From contig MU401518.1 of NCBI GenBank assembly GCA_022579005.1, forward strand, positions 1-64,000: a DNA stretch of 64,000 nucleotides. Direction: 5' to 3'. Position 1 is the stretch's first letter, and every line of letters starts with the position of its first letter. The stretch is from Poronia punctata. Taxonomy: Eukaryota > Ascomycota > Sordariomycetes > Xylariales > Xylariaceae. The notes under the pieces were generated by a model that was not told the origin of the DNA, did not search any database, and saw only the letters and a list, made by a program, of their open reading frames with translations. Both the position numbers and the translations under genes were made by a program. This document shows positions 12,468-26,200 of the stretch, in pieces.

Positions 12468-15400
12468 TTATGCCAAGGGCACATCTTCTGATGTTTCTAG
12501 ACCGCCACGAATACGGCGGTGCGCCTCTATCTTCTCCGCTTCCGTTACCTGTGAGGCATCTTTTCGCATATCCGGCGTGAACTGGGCCACGTGGGGTGAG
12601 TGTCCTACTGACATGCCTGCTCGGACCTATAAACCCGCATATCGTTAGCAACCGTTGTCTAGGAGATCCCCCGCAGCAGACATGCACGTCGTTGTCTTAC
12701 CAATGTCTCTAGAGCCCCGTTCGAATTGTCTACCAGATCGGCGTCCCATACCATCTTGCCCGGTTCGAAAAGGACCACTATCGTACTGCCTCCAAACTTG
12801 AAATATCCAAGTTCTTCCGCCCGCTTCACCTTCTCCCCCTCCTTGCGGGTAATCACCGTGCTGCCTACCATCATGGCACCCACGCAGATTACCATGACGC
12901 GGCCGTGTTGTTCCGTGTCGATCGGACAGAGAACCCGCACGTTCTCGCCGTACACATCTAACGCTGACCGGATAGCCATGGGATTCACCGTGTAATACTC
13001 TCCTGCGATCAGTTTGGGCTTGCCCAGAGTGCCATCTACAGGAATATGGAACCGGTGGTAGTCCTGGGGAGCGAGTCGGAATATACCCAACGCACCGTTC
13101 TCGTATCTAGCAGCATCCTCGTGGTACGCATCGCCCAACAGTCGCTTGACCGAGAACTCACGGCCCTTGACCCAGACCTTGGTGGCCACATCGATCGAGT
13201 TGAAGACAACGGACCGGCAGTCGGCAGGCGACACGATGATGTGAGGGTTATCTGGTGCCGAACAAGGTCGGGCGCCTGGTTTCAACTCTCGATAGAAGAA
13301 TTCATTAAAGCTCTTGAAGTCCTCAACCGGGTGCAGAACCTCGGACATGTCCAACTGGTGGAACTCGATAAAACTCTTTATTTGGGACTTCGAGGCTGGA
13401 TCGTCGTATTTCTTGCCTTGCTTGACGCTCAACCCTTTCAGAAGCTTACGGACTGCGTTCTCGTGTTAGCCAGAGTACGTGCCTAAGGGAAAGGGCATTT
13501 AGGCGTCTTACTCCTCTTTTTCTCCATGTCTTTGGACTTGAGGCCCTTGTACAACAGACGGATTCCAAGTCTCACGTAAACACTCATCTTCTCTTCGTTG
13601 ATCTGGCCCGTCAGACGATCCTGGACCAGAATATTGGCAGAGTTGGCACCAAGCTTGTAGCCACCGTAAGAAATCTTGGTCATCACTTTAGAGTACCATT
13701 TCCTCTGGGCCTGGCTTGCTGTAACGAAGCCACCCATGACGATCGAGTTGACCTGACGCCAGTCTTGGCTCGCGCAGGTGGCGATGTGCGTTATGATATC
13801 CGTATCTTTACGCTTGTTAAGGCGAGGCTGGTGACAAATCGGGCATTCTCTTATCTCTACGACGTGTTCCTCTCCCCGGTCAACATTCAGATCATCTCTG
13901 TCTAGCGCCTCCCCCTCTTCACCAGACTTGGCCAAATCGGGGACCACGATCGTCGAAGTGCCCGACTGTGTACCATGGACGCTCGACTCGCTGGCGCTTA
14001 GTTTGTACGAGCTCTCCTCCGACGGATGGCCCTCGCTGCCATGCTCGCCTGACATGTGGAACGTATCCTTGACCAGGTCAGCATCTGGAAGCATATCCTT
14101 CACCTTGTCCGTGTCCGGAAGCATGTTTTTAAGCTTCTCCCCGACAGTTGCGGGCTGACTCTTTGCTTGAAGTTGATCTTCCAAGCAAATAACAGCTTCA
14201 TCCATGGTAAGCTCGGCCTCGCCATTCGCAGCCTTGTGAGGGAACCTCTGGAAGAATGAGTCGATGGTCGATTCACGTAGCGTAGAGCCCAAGGTGTCTA
14301 GCATGGTCGTGAGTTCAACCTTGCTGATCTCGCCGCTTTCATCGGTATCGTATTGTTTGAGCATCGCTCGCCAAAATTGCTGTCGGAGTGCTGGGTACGG
14401 CATATATCTGGCACGTATGGTCAAAACCGGGCTGTGCTTCGCTTCCCATTTCTCTAGATTCTTCATCTTTAACGGTAGTGTAAAGGCGTGGAAATCGTTT
14501 CCTTCCGTCTCGCTCACGTCCAAATCGTTGCCTGCGTTCAAATTTGGCAGCTGGTCCGACTGCAACGCTGAGCTCGGGACGGATGTGGGAGCGAGCTTCG
14601 AATCATTACTCTCCGATTGTGTGAGAACGGGACTTGCGCTGGGATTCTTGGATAATGCCGGCCTGGCCTTTGAGAGACTCTGAGACGAGGTGGATCTCGA
14701 CAGGCCTAATCTCGCAAGACGTGATTTCTGGGCTGGGACGTATTCAGCCGGTTCCTTCAAATCATATAAGCCAGTTTCAGGGTCTGCCTGCGGGCTCTTC
14801 CCGATAATCTCTTGCAGCGGGAACGAAGTTGATGCAATGAAGTCATTTCCCGAGATCTTGTCACGGTCGATGACGGTAAAGGCAAACGAGTAGGATTGTT
14901 CGTGGCTCTGTACTTGGAACAGCATCTTTTCGTTAAACACAGGGTTGAGGTTATGGCGGATAACCCTCGTCCGATACGTCTTCTTCCCTAGAGAGGCGAC
15001 AACAAACGGGTCCATATCGAAGCTGGTCTTGGTGAAGTTGGATTCCGGCGGTAGGTCGGTGATGTTACAGATTTCGAGGAAGATCAGACCGACGACGTCG
15101 CTACCCCCGTTGGAGAATTCGTACGGGTTTTGTCTCTTCTTCCGCTTTAAACCCCTAATCCGCAGCCTCCGTCTTCTTTTCTCCATAGCCTCTGGTTTGC
15201 TAGGGTCCTCGTCTTCCGGGGTCTCGTCATCATCGAGCAATTCGTCATCATCGTCGTCATCTTGAGAGTTGTCTGTGACGCTTCGATTAGGCGAAGACAT
15301 GGCCGGATCTGACTTGGTAGCTGAAATGGGGTCTAGCATCGACGTCGCAGTGGGTGTGAGGTTTTTCGACGTGCCATCGCCCACAGAAGAAGCGAGTACA

Positions 15401-16168
15401 CGTAGCTTTTCCAAAATCTCGGCGTCTGACGCGCTCTTGTTCGTTGAGTCGTACAGGGTGCATTGTAAAAGGACTTCGCCGGAGACGATGTTGGATTTCT
15501 TCTCCTTCTTCTTATTTTTCAGGCGGTACCAGGTCGGTTCTTGTTCGGTCCGGTCGTTGGCGAAGATCTCCTCAAGCGCCAGATCAAACTCTCCAAGGTA
15601 ATCTTTTCCGAAACGATCCTTGTCCCAGCAATGACAGTCGAGGAGCAAGTTATCCACACCGGTAATAGGGATGGTGCAGATTACGTTCCATTCCGGATTG
15701 AGCGTCTTTGGGACACAATGTGTGGTAAACTTGGTTTCACCGCAACTCAATTGAAGATACTACTCGAGGGAAAAAAACAAGGTCAGGGCTTTTCTTTAGG
15801 AGATGGCGGTTCGTAGTCGTCGAGAGCCGAGGGGTCAAGTTAAATTGCAACTTACGGGATCGGAGGTGCCCCCGCGATCTTTGGCAGCGAGGTTTCGCGC
15901 CTAAAGAATTCAGTTCGATTAGCTACCACGTCATTCATTGTACCGTTAAGGCCCTGCCAAGCTACATGTAACTAGGGGTCCCTTTTGTAGGCGCTGTAGG
16001 TATACGAGTAGGACAGGAGCTTACACGAAGCACAACTATTTTCAGGACCAAACCCATATCTTTCCCATTGACGTTTTCTCCTTTCGATGCACGTAGAGGG
16101 CTCGGGCCGCGGCTGTTGGTAGCGAGAGAATTCGAGGATTTTAACCTCGAAGGTATGATGCGAACCAT
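12468..16168 (-). CDS. PSD2: Phosphatidylserine decarboxylase proenzyme 2, C2-domain type
   Basis: Converts phosphatidylserine to phosphatidylethanolamine in the endomembrane system. Five exons: 16025-16168, 15856-15900 (45 nt), 13512-15759, 12701-13452, 12468-12626; all phases agree and give 1,115 residues. C2A lies at about 38-150 (VLRARNLAAKDRGGTSDPY spans exons 1-3), and C2B at about 285-380. An EF-hand loop (DTDESGEISKVE) is at about 534-545. The catalytic domain runs from about 813 to the C-terminus, with DYHRFH near 943-948 and the self-cleavage motif GGST at 1033-1036; its serine should become the pyruvoyl group. GGST rather than bacterial LGST is usual for fungal type 2 enzymes. The last exon was found from donor GTAAGA, branch CTAAC and acceptor TATAG. 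The start was chosen for the MVRIIPSRLK opening, which resembles fungal family members. The C2 and EF-hand domains predict calcium-dependent membrane docking. Confidence 0.93.
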
Positions 16169-19100
16169 GGCAAATAAATACTGCGGGGAAAGGATAATAG
16201 ACTAAGCGATGCGATGTAAAACCTGTTAAAAGGTGGCTGAAAGGCAAGACACAAGTGAGGGGAACATGCAATAGCACTCGCAGGTCGGATTGTAGCAGTA
16301 TAGAGGTACTATGCGGTCTTGGAATCGGGTTTGGGTTTCAGCCTACTCGTAGGTACTTCGCACTGATGCACTGATGGCTCTGCCGATGATGTCAATTTCA
16401 AGCTAGGAAGACAGTGTGCTGAAATTAAAGACCTGCCACCGCCGGTGGGTTAAAGCAAGATTGAAGCCAATGGCAAGACTTTGGTACGTAATATGACAAG
16501 TAGACTGGTCTAATTAAATGCTGATGAAGCCAGAGCCAGAGCCAAAAACGATCAAAAAAATTAAGGAAATAGAATGCGAGTGGGAAGAGAGGGGTTTTGA
16601 TCAAGTAACCTAGGTAGTTGATAATGGCGGTGGAATCTATTTAGGGAATATTTTCGTAGTTGGTAGGCCGGTAATTGAGGGCTCTACGTGTTCACACAAG
16701 ACAGAGGGCGAATCAAACGAAACAAGTCGGAGATGCATGTGCCAAAAATCTAGCCTAGGGTGCGTAAGCTAGAAAGTTGGGGAAACCACAACACCAATCC
16801 AAAGGACTAATGAATACAAGGTCCTGATAAACTAAGAGCAACCGAATTGAGTCTAAGAACGCAATATAGTAATACTACCTTCAAGACCAGTCTGCGACGC
16901 TTTAAAATGGATCAAGAGAAGAGGCTACAGTACGTGCGAGTACGAGTACGTGTAGACGCAGTGGATGATACACAAAATGTGAGATGATTTGTTTCTGTGG
17001 GGCATATATACACCGTACCTAGAATGAGCCAGATAGGAGAATCACAGAGAAAAGGAGGTCCTACAGGTACAGGTACGTCCTGAAATAGGGTATCTTTTAG
17101 CGGGAAGGGCTGTCAGGCTGTCTTATCGAATCTGGCGGCGTTGCATCTTGTACATTGGTAGATAATACACCAACCTTTTTACCTGGGTGACAGTCGTCCT
17201 CCAGGATTGAGGCTGCTTATTTCTTGAAGGAGGGGCAAGGCAGTGCTGGTGGCTTGGGGGTTGGAGAGCAGGAACCGACCATCACAAGAAGTACACAACC
17301 TACCTAACCGTACCACAAGTAAATGAGACCTACCTTTTACCTGCCTGTAAAAGCTCAACTTACCGGTCAGCAGTAACCCTTTAACCTAGAGTATCATCAA
17401 CTCGATAATTGAGACCCGAAAACAATTCATCGCAGGACATGTTTCAGGCCCTGTAATTCTGAATCATACATGAAGCGAAACAATACCTACCTACTCGTAT
17501 CGTAGATGAAGGTTTAATGAAAAATTAAAAATAGCGCTTTCACAGGGCACGGGAATACCCTTTTGACCGTACATCCTTCTATTGGTTTCCAGTGCTGTGG
17601 GACCCAGATGTGTGTGTACGTACCTGCTTAAAGCTTTGGGAAGTCTCGGCTTTAACCTATAATGGGTTAGCTAAGATCTGGTTTTAAGAACTTTGTCTTC
17701 TGTCTACTCAGTAGCTTTACACATATCTTTCCGTGTATCTTAAAGGCCTTTACAGTCTTGTCTTTCCTCTACCTACGTGTAAAAGTAAAACACGTGGACA
17801 CGTATAGGTATTTGCTAGGTTGATTTTGGCAATTTTTCATCAGTGTACCACACAGTAAAGGCCGGGATAAGGTATCTCTTTACTTGTACGACATTTGTCA
17901 TTGACGATCAGCCGGCCCAGAGCCGTGTGTGGGGGTGAAAACGCAAAAGGTAGATCATTGCGTAAGGGAATATTCCGATATATCCGAAACTCCTACGAGT
18001 AGGTATAATTTTTACACTTAAAGCTAGAACACTTACAAGTAGGGTACACCACCACATACTGGATTTGAAAAGGAAAAAAAAAAAAGGATACCGTCATGCG
18101 GGGGACATAACTCACACTTAGAAACCCCAACAGGTAAAAGGTGGAGGTGGCTTGCCATCTAGGTACTTACCTAGTCTACATTACAAAGGCGCAGCGCCAC
18201 AAGTTTTGCATTCCCCTCCCCCCCTTTCTTTCTTTCTTTCTTTCTTTCCCTTTTACGAGCAAGATGCCGAGATCATAGGGCGATAGGTATTATAATACCG
18301 GCAAAGGTGCCGAGCGGATGACACGGCCGGCTTTTAGGGCCCGCCAAGCCGCAAGCTAAAGCCGACTCGCAACCGGGACGTCAGTTTACATACTCGTATA
18401 CAATTTTACCGGGCAGATACCTATCTTTCTTATCTTTGCACGTACTCGTACATTCTTTGACGAATGCTCGGTCCTAACAACATAAGTAAATAGCAAGTCT
18501 TGTCTAGTATTACATACCTACACATGGAGACCGACAGTCAAACCATCACTTTCCCCAGAGGTAGTCAAGTTGTACTCAGTTGAGTCTTGACTAATCCTAA
18601 CTTTACTGTTTCCCAGCGCAGGATTTAGGTAACCATACCAAGACCGACACAGCATCTTTATTTTCTTAGCCTCCTCGGGATACACCAGCCAAGGACATGC
18701 AAGTCTACCTAGTTCTCTCCCCTCTTTTTTTGTTTTTTTGTTTCCAAGCTTCTTATTAAGTATAAGATCTAAACCTACATATGTGTAATAGTGTTGGCGC
18801 AAAGTCAATACCGTCATACGTTGATCTTGGCAGATATAGCCCCTAGACTACGAGTACCTACATCATGTTCATTGGGCCGATTAATCCTTATTTCTCCTTC
18901 CGCCATCCCTTTAACAGAATCACATAACTTGCGGGATACTTTGCGAGGGCACCTAGCAGACATAGCTATGTCGAAAACTACCAAACCATACGTGATGCTG
19001 CTTGTATTTGCCTATCTATCTTAGGTACACATATATCTCTAATCTAGATACAGTCTTGCCCTAGATAAACAATGTTGCTTTTTACTTCAACTCCGCTTAA

Positions 19101-19813
19101 GCCTAACTTCCGTTCCCGCCTTGCTGTAATTCTGTATGTATTTCCCACCAACCACAGCGTTGCTTCAACCCAGAATAGGTAATCCAAGCCATCTAACCAA
19201 GACAACTGCAGATCGCGCATATTTTCAATTCGTCTTTGTTCTTCATCATTTGTGACTAAATCCAATACATAGCGGGAAAGAAAGAAAAAGAAAAAAAGAA
19301 TGGAGGAAAAGAAAACTCCGCACTCCGTCGTCATAAAATCAGATGTCTGCGTTTATGTAGCGCTCTCTTGCCTTCATATTTTGTTCCGCTTTATAGTAGC
19401 TAAACTTCTCATTTCCATCTATTTCCATTGCCCTAGCCTAGTTTCTATGTCGTGTCTTGAACCTTGCGTTATCCATTGTCCATTTTCTATTTTTCTTCAA
19501 AGTCGTCGAATTCATATCGCTCGGTAAACGCGTTGCCTCCATTGTTTCCTCCTGTAGTCGACCGAGGAAAATTTTCCTTCGTCGTTTGAGCTGGCTGGAG
19601 GCTGCATCCTTTTATTAGCCGCACATATATGCAAGTATAGTGAGGGCTATGTATGATCCTCTTTCTTTCGTTTGTTCAAATTTTTCTTTACTCTTCGGCA
19701 ATGATCCGGTTTGTAGGGTGAGGTTGCCAATCTTCCAGAGAAGGTATCCTGCCCTTGTCATTTCGTGTGGCAATACCGGCGTTGGATATGACGAATGTAC
19801 CTAGGCGTTGAGT
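16169..19813. other. Gene-free intergenic tract
   Basis: About 3.6 kb of ordinary composition upstream of PSD2 and downstream of the CCCH gene. No convincing coding or RNA gene. It is rich in TACGAGTA/ACTCGTA and TACCTA words (for example 16935, 17490, 17994, 18394, 18442, 18851). The part next to 16169 should hold the PSD2 promoter, and the part near 19814 the 3' UTR of the zinc-finger gene. Confidence 0.55.
18225..18248. repeat. (TTTC)6 microsatellite
   Basis: Six TTTC units in an intergenic stretch, immediately after a C-rich run. Confidence 0.9.
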
Positions 19814-21839
19814 CTAGGTCTCCTTGTTTTGCTCTATATTTTTATCGTTACTTCGAGCCGGAGGAGCGATGGGACCGAACGACCTACAGTTGTAAAAGGA
19901 TAGGTCGTCATCAGGCGAGCTGGGGACCGTCGATCGTGGAGCAGTGCAAACAACGGAGCCCGTTGTAGGATTGGTTGTGCCATTTTTCGAACTCCCCCTT
20001 AGTGGAACGCCGATAAAGTCCCCACCTGGGGGAATTGCCCGTGTTGTGCTGGGCCCCCGGCGCGCAGCATACTCGCCGTTACTTGCCCACATGAAGGGCC
20101 CACCCAAGTCAGCCGCAGGGGCCGTTCCTCTACCACCGAACCCTTCTCCTCCTGTCAAAATGCCGGGACGCGCCATCGGAAATCGTTCCGTAGCCGGCAG
20201 TGAATCGGGGGCCGGGGCCGCCGGGCCTCCGTTTTCATTGCTGGGGCTGTCATGTAGCGGCGTGTCACGTTGTCTTGTCAGCTCTGCTTGGTGTTTCTTC
20301 CACCACGGCGGATACCCGTGGAAGAGGCCGAGCTGGATCTGCGTAAGTTTGTCCGACGGCATCTCGTGCTTGTACTTGCATCCCTGTTGGTTGAAGGCAC
20401 AAACACCTTCATGGACCCACTTGTCGCAGTATATCTTCGGCCGTCGCTGGTTCGATGGCGCCGCCAAAGGTGAGTTTATACCGGAAGGAACAGATGATCC
20501 GTTGGTCCGCGCGGGTGTAGGTGGAATCGTGGCGATGATATCGTCGATTCTTGACTACAGACAAAATTCATGTTAGCCTGGCTCCATCATTCCCGATACC
20601 CTCTCCACTGACAATCCCCGGGGTGTATGCAATTTAAAGCGCGAGTGCCATTTTACCACCAGTCTCCTCCAATTCGTGCTTGCACTTGGGTAATGGGGAA
20701 AAGGTATACAAAATCCTACTTGGAATCTACCAGAATTTCTGCAAACAGGCGGTCGCAAGCTACTATGTGAAGTGCGGTCACCCACGTAGCTTACCTGGAT
20801 CATATCGGCTGGCGAGCTAGGGCCTCGAGGGCTTACCTGGTTCAGGCCGTCAGTACAGAGATCTAAGAGCAAACCATGGGCTACACGTAAGGGGGAGATT
20901 CCAGTTCAAATCCCAGTAGACTGCAGACCTAGTCGGTCTAATAGTCGCCGGTGCACTTACTTGGATCATAACTGGTTCCGTATTGCTCCACTGTCCCGAT
21001 GGCGGCAGGCCACGTGGTTGCGGAACAATCATCATGCCGACAGAGCTATTTTGAGTAGCAGGGATGTTCTGCAATGGTGGAAGCATGTCGGCAGGTATGA
21101 GTCGCGTGTATCGTCCATTACCACGGTCGAAGCAATAGGCAAAGTGATCGCTAAGCTGGGCCTCGGCCATGGCACCAAAGAATGGGTAATACATGATACC
21201 AGCATCATCCGTGGATTGAGGGTGATCTGCCCGAGCGTTGGGGCGCGACATGGTACTCGCAAACTGATCATGGAAAAGGGCGACAGGGCTGACGTTTCTG
21301 TAATACATGTCCCGTGGTTGGGTTCTGGCGACTTCATCAGTTGCATGTTCCCTCTGTTCCCGCCAGTTGGCCGAAGTGTAGCTACCAGCACTCCGATGAG
21401 GCAGTGGATCTGTCCGCGCATGTATACTGGTACGGAGAACTTGGGGTTGCGACTGCTGCTGAGGTTGCTGTCGTCGTCGTTGTTGTTGCCGTTCCCGGCA
21501 ATCTAGCTGTTCAGCAGCTTTCTGCTGGTCGGTATCTGACCTCTGGCCCCAAAACATCTTGCTCCGGTCGCTTCCGGATTGGAAAAAGTTTGGGTCCATG
21601 TTTGCGGGTCGGATGCGATATGGATTTCTAGTGTATTCTAGATTGCTATCGGGTCCGACGCTGACATCGACAAGAGGAGAGGGTGGAGGGGAGACATTGG
21701 CAGCCACGACTGCAGCAGCGACAGGGTCAGGAGTGGTGTCCCCCGTCGATCTCCTGGATGGCTCGGAGTAGTAAGACAGTTCGGACGGGGAATTAAGCGT
21801 TGTAGAAGAGGTGATGGGTGGGGACGTGGGAGTGTTCAT
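19814..21839 (-). CDS. CCCH-type zinc-finger protein (CX8CX6CX3H)
   Basis: Two exons, 20961-21839 and 19814-20554, give 539 residues. Exon 1 is low complexity (Ser/Pro/Thr-rich, with a Gln/Arg run). Exon 2 opens SRIDDIIATIPP and carries RRPKIYCDKWVHEGVC, with zinc ligands at C336, C345, C352 and H356. The spacing is the CCCH type found in RNA-binding proteins. A short GLFHGYPPWWKKHQ segment after the finger matches my recollection of filamentous-fungus homologues. An RNA-related role is inferred; no target is known from sequence. The 406-nt intron is long for this window and contains two more consensus CAG-GTAAG donors (intron-side starts at 20836 and 20793), so alternative 5' splicing is possible. 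Simple splicing of 20960 to 20555 is phase 0 at both ends. Confidence 0.8.
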
Positions 21840-23244
21840 GGTGAAGGAGTGGCGGCCGACCGCAGTAGATCAGGCAGGCCAGGCACTCTAGTTACGGGTT
21901 GGGTAGTTGTTCAGGCAGACAGACAGGTAGCTTCCTCGTCGCCAATCAATTACACCTCTGAGGAGGATTACAGGAAAAGCAAACGAATGGCGGGGCAAAA
22001 GCGCGGCTCGTGGAGAACGAGCCGCGAGCCTGTCACACTTGTATGTAGTCCTTGTGAGTGCGATATGTACCGAAAGCAAAAGCCCCGAGAGACAGAGGCC
22101 TGGGATATGGCGGGCGGGAGAGACAGAGAGGTGGGCAAAAGACGTGGGTTGATGCGAGAACTGGCCGTGTCTCAGGGCCGCGATGGCTGTGATTTCGTCG
22201 TTCTAGCACGCCACTCGACCGAATGGGCTTTAATATCTATGCAGCCCCAAGGCAAGGTGGATATCGGATAACTACCGGAGAGAACTGTCAATACCTATCG
22301 CAGAAGATATGATATCGTGTATGGGTAACGGGGTGACGGATGAGAGTGACGAGTGACGAGTGACGATTGACGGGTGAAGATGGACGGGGAGAGGGGCGTT
22401 CGATACAAGTACTCAGGCACCAACAAACTGGAACCGGGTAGGGACCTGAGCAAATAATGTAAAGCACCACGTACGAAAAACGAGGCAAGAAACGCCATGT
22501 AGCGTGTACTATAGCTTGTTTGAGTCCGTTGGGGCCCTATATGTATGTAGGTAGGCGGATAGGCCGTTAGGTTGGGTAACAAGTGGAAGATGTTACTTTA
22601 GGTAAGGTATGGAGATGGTCTATGAAGGTACCTGCCCACTGACTATATGTACTTAATATCATGTATGTATGTTAGGTAGTTGCCACCATAAACGTTTGTC
22701 GTCGTTTCCTCTCTCACCTTTGATTAGATCTACCTCAGCGGTTACCTGCAGTACTGACTTTTCTCTCTTCTGTCTGTAAGTATTGTGTTTCCCACGTGAC
22801 AAACGGCCTATGACCTATACTTTACTACTCTGAAACTTGTTGGGTTTGACGGTCTTTACATATACTACAGAAACAGTTGGAGGCACACACATACGTACGG
22901 CATTACACATACACACATATCAACGAACAAATATAACCAACCTTACCCAACAACACTACGTGACTACCTACCTCATATGGTACCTACCCATACACATACA
23001 TCACATGCATACGGGTATATGCAAACCATATATATTATATATATACGCCTATAGATGCGTACACCTGCTTTACGTACACACATGCATAGGCACACGCACA
23101 TATACAAACACGTATATACATATGCAGCGTCAGTTTACTGGCAAGCAAAATTATTTTAGTTTATCATTCATCTATAGCTAAGGTGTATGTACCAGCTATG
23201 TATTAGAGCAGCCAAGTTTCTTATTAGCTCAGATACATACTTTG
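21840..23244. other. Intergenic: CCCH-gene promoter side and remodeller 3' side
   Basis: No gene recognised. Near 22,336-22,372 there is a degenerate tandem GAGTGAC/GAGTGACGA repeat. At about 22,880-23,125 lies a long stretch of mostly alternating purine-pyrimidine (CA/TA/CG steps) that yields only low-complexity His/Tyr/Thr-rich open frames. Confidence 0.55.
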
Positions 23245-26200
23245 CTATTTGCTTCTTCCTCCTACGATTTGTAGTCTGCTCTGGAAGTAAGTCCGACAAG
23301 CTCGACTTGCTGCGCTCTCGGGGCTAAACCTTAACCGGTCAATGGCTAGTCGTAGAGAGAGCTCAGAATTCAAATCAACGCAAGGGTTCGCCGTAGAGTG
23401 TGGTACGATACACAGAGCACATGGATTTCCTCCTCCGATCCAACCACTCGTAGTAATGTCTCCATTCGGGAGTCGGACAGCTTTACCTGGTGGCGGCAAT
23501 GCCGGGCTCGGTGTGCCCGATGCACGTACCACCGTTCTTTGGGTTGGGGGAGTTGGGCGGACGTTGTAGGGGAGACCATGCTCGTAGTTCCCCGGCAGAG
23601 CTGGGGGTAATAACGGTGACATACTGGGTGTGGCGTACACGGTCTGCATCTCATAATGTACACCCCCCTGAGGTGGCGCTATCTGTGATAATAGTGCTGG
23701 AGGTAGATGTACCTGTGAGGGACGGCGTTGTTGTGGGGGTTTGGCCTTGGGCGGCTGAAACCGGATTGGTGGCGCCTGTGCTGCCTGCATCGGAGGAGGC
23801 AGCGGTGCCGTTGACGTTGGCGTTGGTGTTGGCTTGGGATGTGACGATGGATCCTGGAGTGCATATTTGCGTGGCCTTCCCCGGCGTGCGGGCGTCTCTT
23901 TTGGCGGCGCTTTGGGCGTGATGGATCTGCTGGGGGGTGCTGGGGGTACTGGCTGTACTGGCTGCAGTACGTGATAGCCGGGCACGTCGCTGCTGACTAT
24001 TTCTTGAGGGCGTGTTAACTTGATGCTTTTTCCTGCTTGTCTTTGCTGGGCTTTTACCTTTTGGTGCTTTGGTCCCCAGGCCGTCTGCGCTCAAGTCGGC
24101 TTCGCTGGAATCGTCGTTATCGTCGTTTTCCACGTCGTTCGGGTCGATATACAGCTCATCGTCGTCTTCGGACCCGCTGCTGTCTCCCACTTCTCGTGGC
24201 TGATTCAACGTTAACAGAATGTCATCAACACCGTCAATGAAACCTACGCGGTTGGTCTTATAATCGATTTGGCCGGCCTGTCGTCTTGCGCCTCGGCCGT
24301 AGACCTTCTGTTGGGCAGCCAGTTCACGTTGGTGTTCCGCCTCGCGCTCTTTCAGGATGTTCTCCCAGATGCTCGTGCTGGCTTCGGGGGGGATTTCATC
24401 TACCGCGTCTCCAGTATTAGTGTCTAGTTCACCTTTATCGTTGGCCCAGATTCGGGCAAAAGAGAACTGCGTTTCGGCCGAATCGTCGTCTCCCGTGTCA
24501 GTGTTTTCCATCTGGCTCCTGTCAAGGAGCTTATTAACAGACGCGTGATCGTAAACGATTTTATCTTGGGATTCGTCACTGAAAAGGGCGGCAGCGCCGT
24601 GTTTTAGTATCGACTCCAAGTCTTCTCCGACCTCCTCTTTTGCGTCCATGCTCTCGATGAGGGCATGGTCGAGTGCCATCTTTTTTCTGCCCATTTGCAT
24701 GATTTTTTCTTCCACTGTATCCTTGGTCATGAGCTGGAAGCACAGCACCTTGTTCTTCTGTCCGATGCGATGGGCGCGTGAAAGAGCCTGTATGTCCTGA
24801 TGAGGGTTGAAATCTGGGTCATATATGATGACTGTGTCAGCAGTAGCGAGATTGATGCCAACGCCGCCTGCACGGGTGGAGAGGAGCATGGCGAATAAAG
24901 CCGAGTCCGGAGCGTTGAACGCATCGATACGTTTCTGTTTCTCTAGTGCAGACAGACTCCCGTCGATCCGAGCGTAACCCATGTTCATGCCGCTTAGGAA
25001 GTCTTCGATAATTGTGAGCGAGTGCAGGAACTGACTGAAGATTAAGACGCGATGGCCCTTTTCCTTTAGTTTAGGCAGCATGAGTTCGAGCAGCATCAGC
25101 TTGGGGGAGGCTTCAACGAGATTTCTGTGCATCTGTTCCGCGTCTACCGCCTTATCTTCGATTGCACCGTTGAAGCAGAATGGGTGACATAGACATTGGC
25201 GCAAGTCGGACAGGATGTTGTTCATGCTTTTCCGTTCACCCGCCTTGATCCTTGACCTGGAAATAATGGCTTTGATGAGGTCAGGATTGCGGGCCATGAT
25301 GGACTTGGACAGCTTCTGTTGGAGGAGCGTCATCGTCACTGGCACAATGATCTGGGCCATCGGGGGGAGGAATTTCAGCACTTGGGCCTTAGTTCGTCGT
25401 AGGAAATAAGGGCGGATAAGTCCGTGCAGTTCAGGCAGGTTGTCCTTGGTCAGCTCAGCATACTTTGCATCTAGCTCCTCAGCGTTTCTCCGGCTATCGA
25501 TGAATTGCAACAAGTTGAAAAGCTCTCGTTTGTTATTTTGCAACGGTGTGCCTAGCATGTTGTCAGTAAGCGGCATAGAGGGGACTTTGTTTGTCTGGAC
25601 CTTACCTGTAAGCAGGATACGGCAAGGGATCTTCATGTCCCGAAGCTGTTTGTAGAGATTCGTCTCGTCATTCTTCAACCGTTGTCCTTCGTCCACTATC
25701 AGACCGACCCACTTCACTCCGTTAAAGGTACTCATTGCATGGCCTGCCGCTTCATACGACATGATCACCACGTGTGCCTTCATACCACCTTTGGGGCCAT
25801 CTGGATATAGCTCGTGCCGATACGCCAGGTCCTGGGCCACTTTGCCACCGTGGTAGGTGACGACCCGCAGGTCAGGAGCCCACTGCTTGAGTTCTCGCCG
25901 CCAATTCGGACATGTTGAATTCGGTACGACGACCAGAAACGGCCAGCAGCCTGGTTTGGAATGCGTCAGAGCGGATAAGAAGGCGACAATCTGCACCGTC
26001 TTGCCCAGTCCCATCTCATCTGCCAGGATGACATTTTGCTGTTGGTGGAAGTTGTACAGCAAGAAGTTAACACCTTCCATCTGGTATTCCATAAGTTTCC
26101 CTTGTTTAAGCTGGGTCGGCTGTTTCTTGAGTTCGCAGTGTTTGCCGAAGTCGAGAGACCGGTAGAGGGCGATGCGCTCACGCATTTTATAATCTGGAAC

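Noticed and set aside
20880..20940. tRNA B-box-like AGTTCAAATCC in the CCCH-gene intron
   Set aside because: Flanking bases cannot form a T-arm and no A box or acceptor stem is present.
22837..23181. 114-codon His/Tyr/Thr-rich frame
   Set aside because: A product of the alternating purine-pyrimidine tract, not a plausible protein.
23651..24057. Continuation of the remodeller in its exon 3 frame down to 23651
   Set aside because: That frame loses protein-like character. A canonical 61-nt intron (23997-24057) moves to a frame with an AT-hook and a Cys/His patch, which is preferred.
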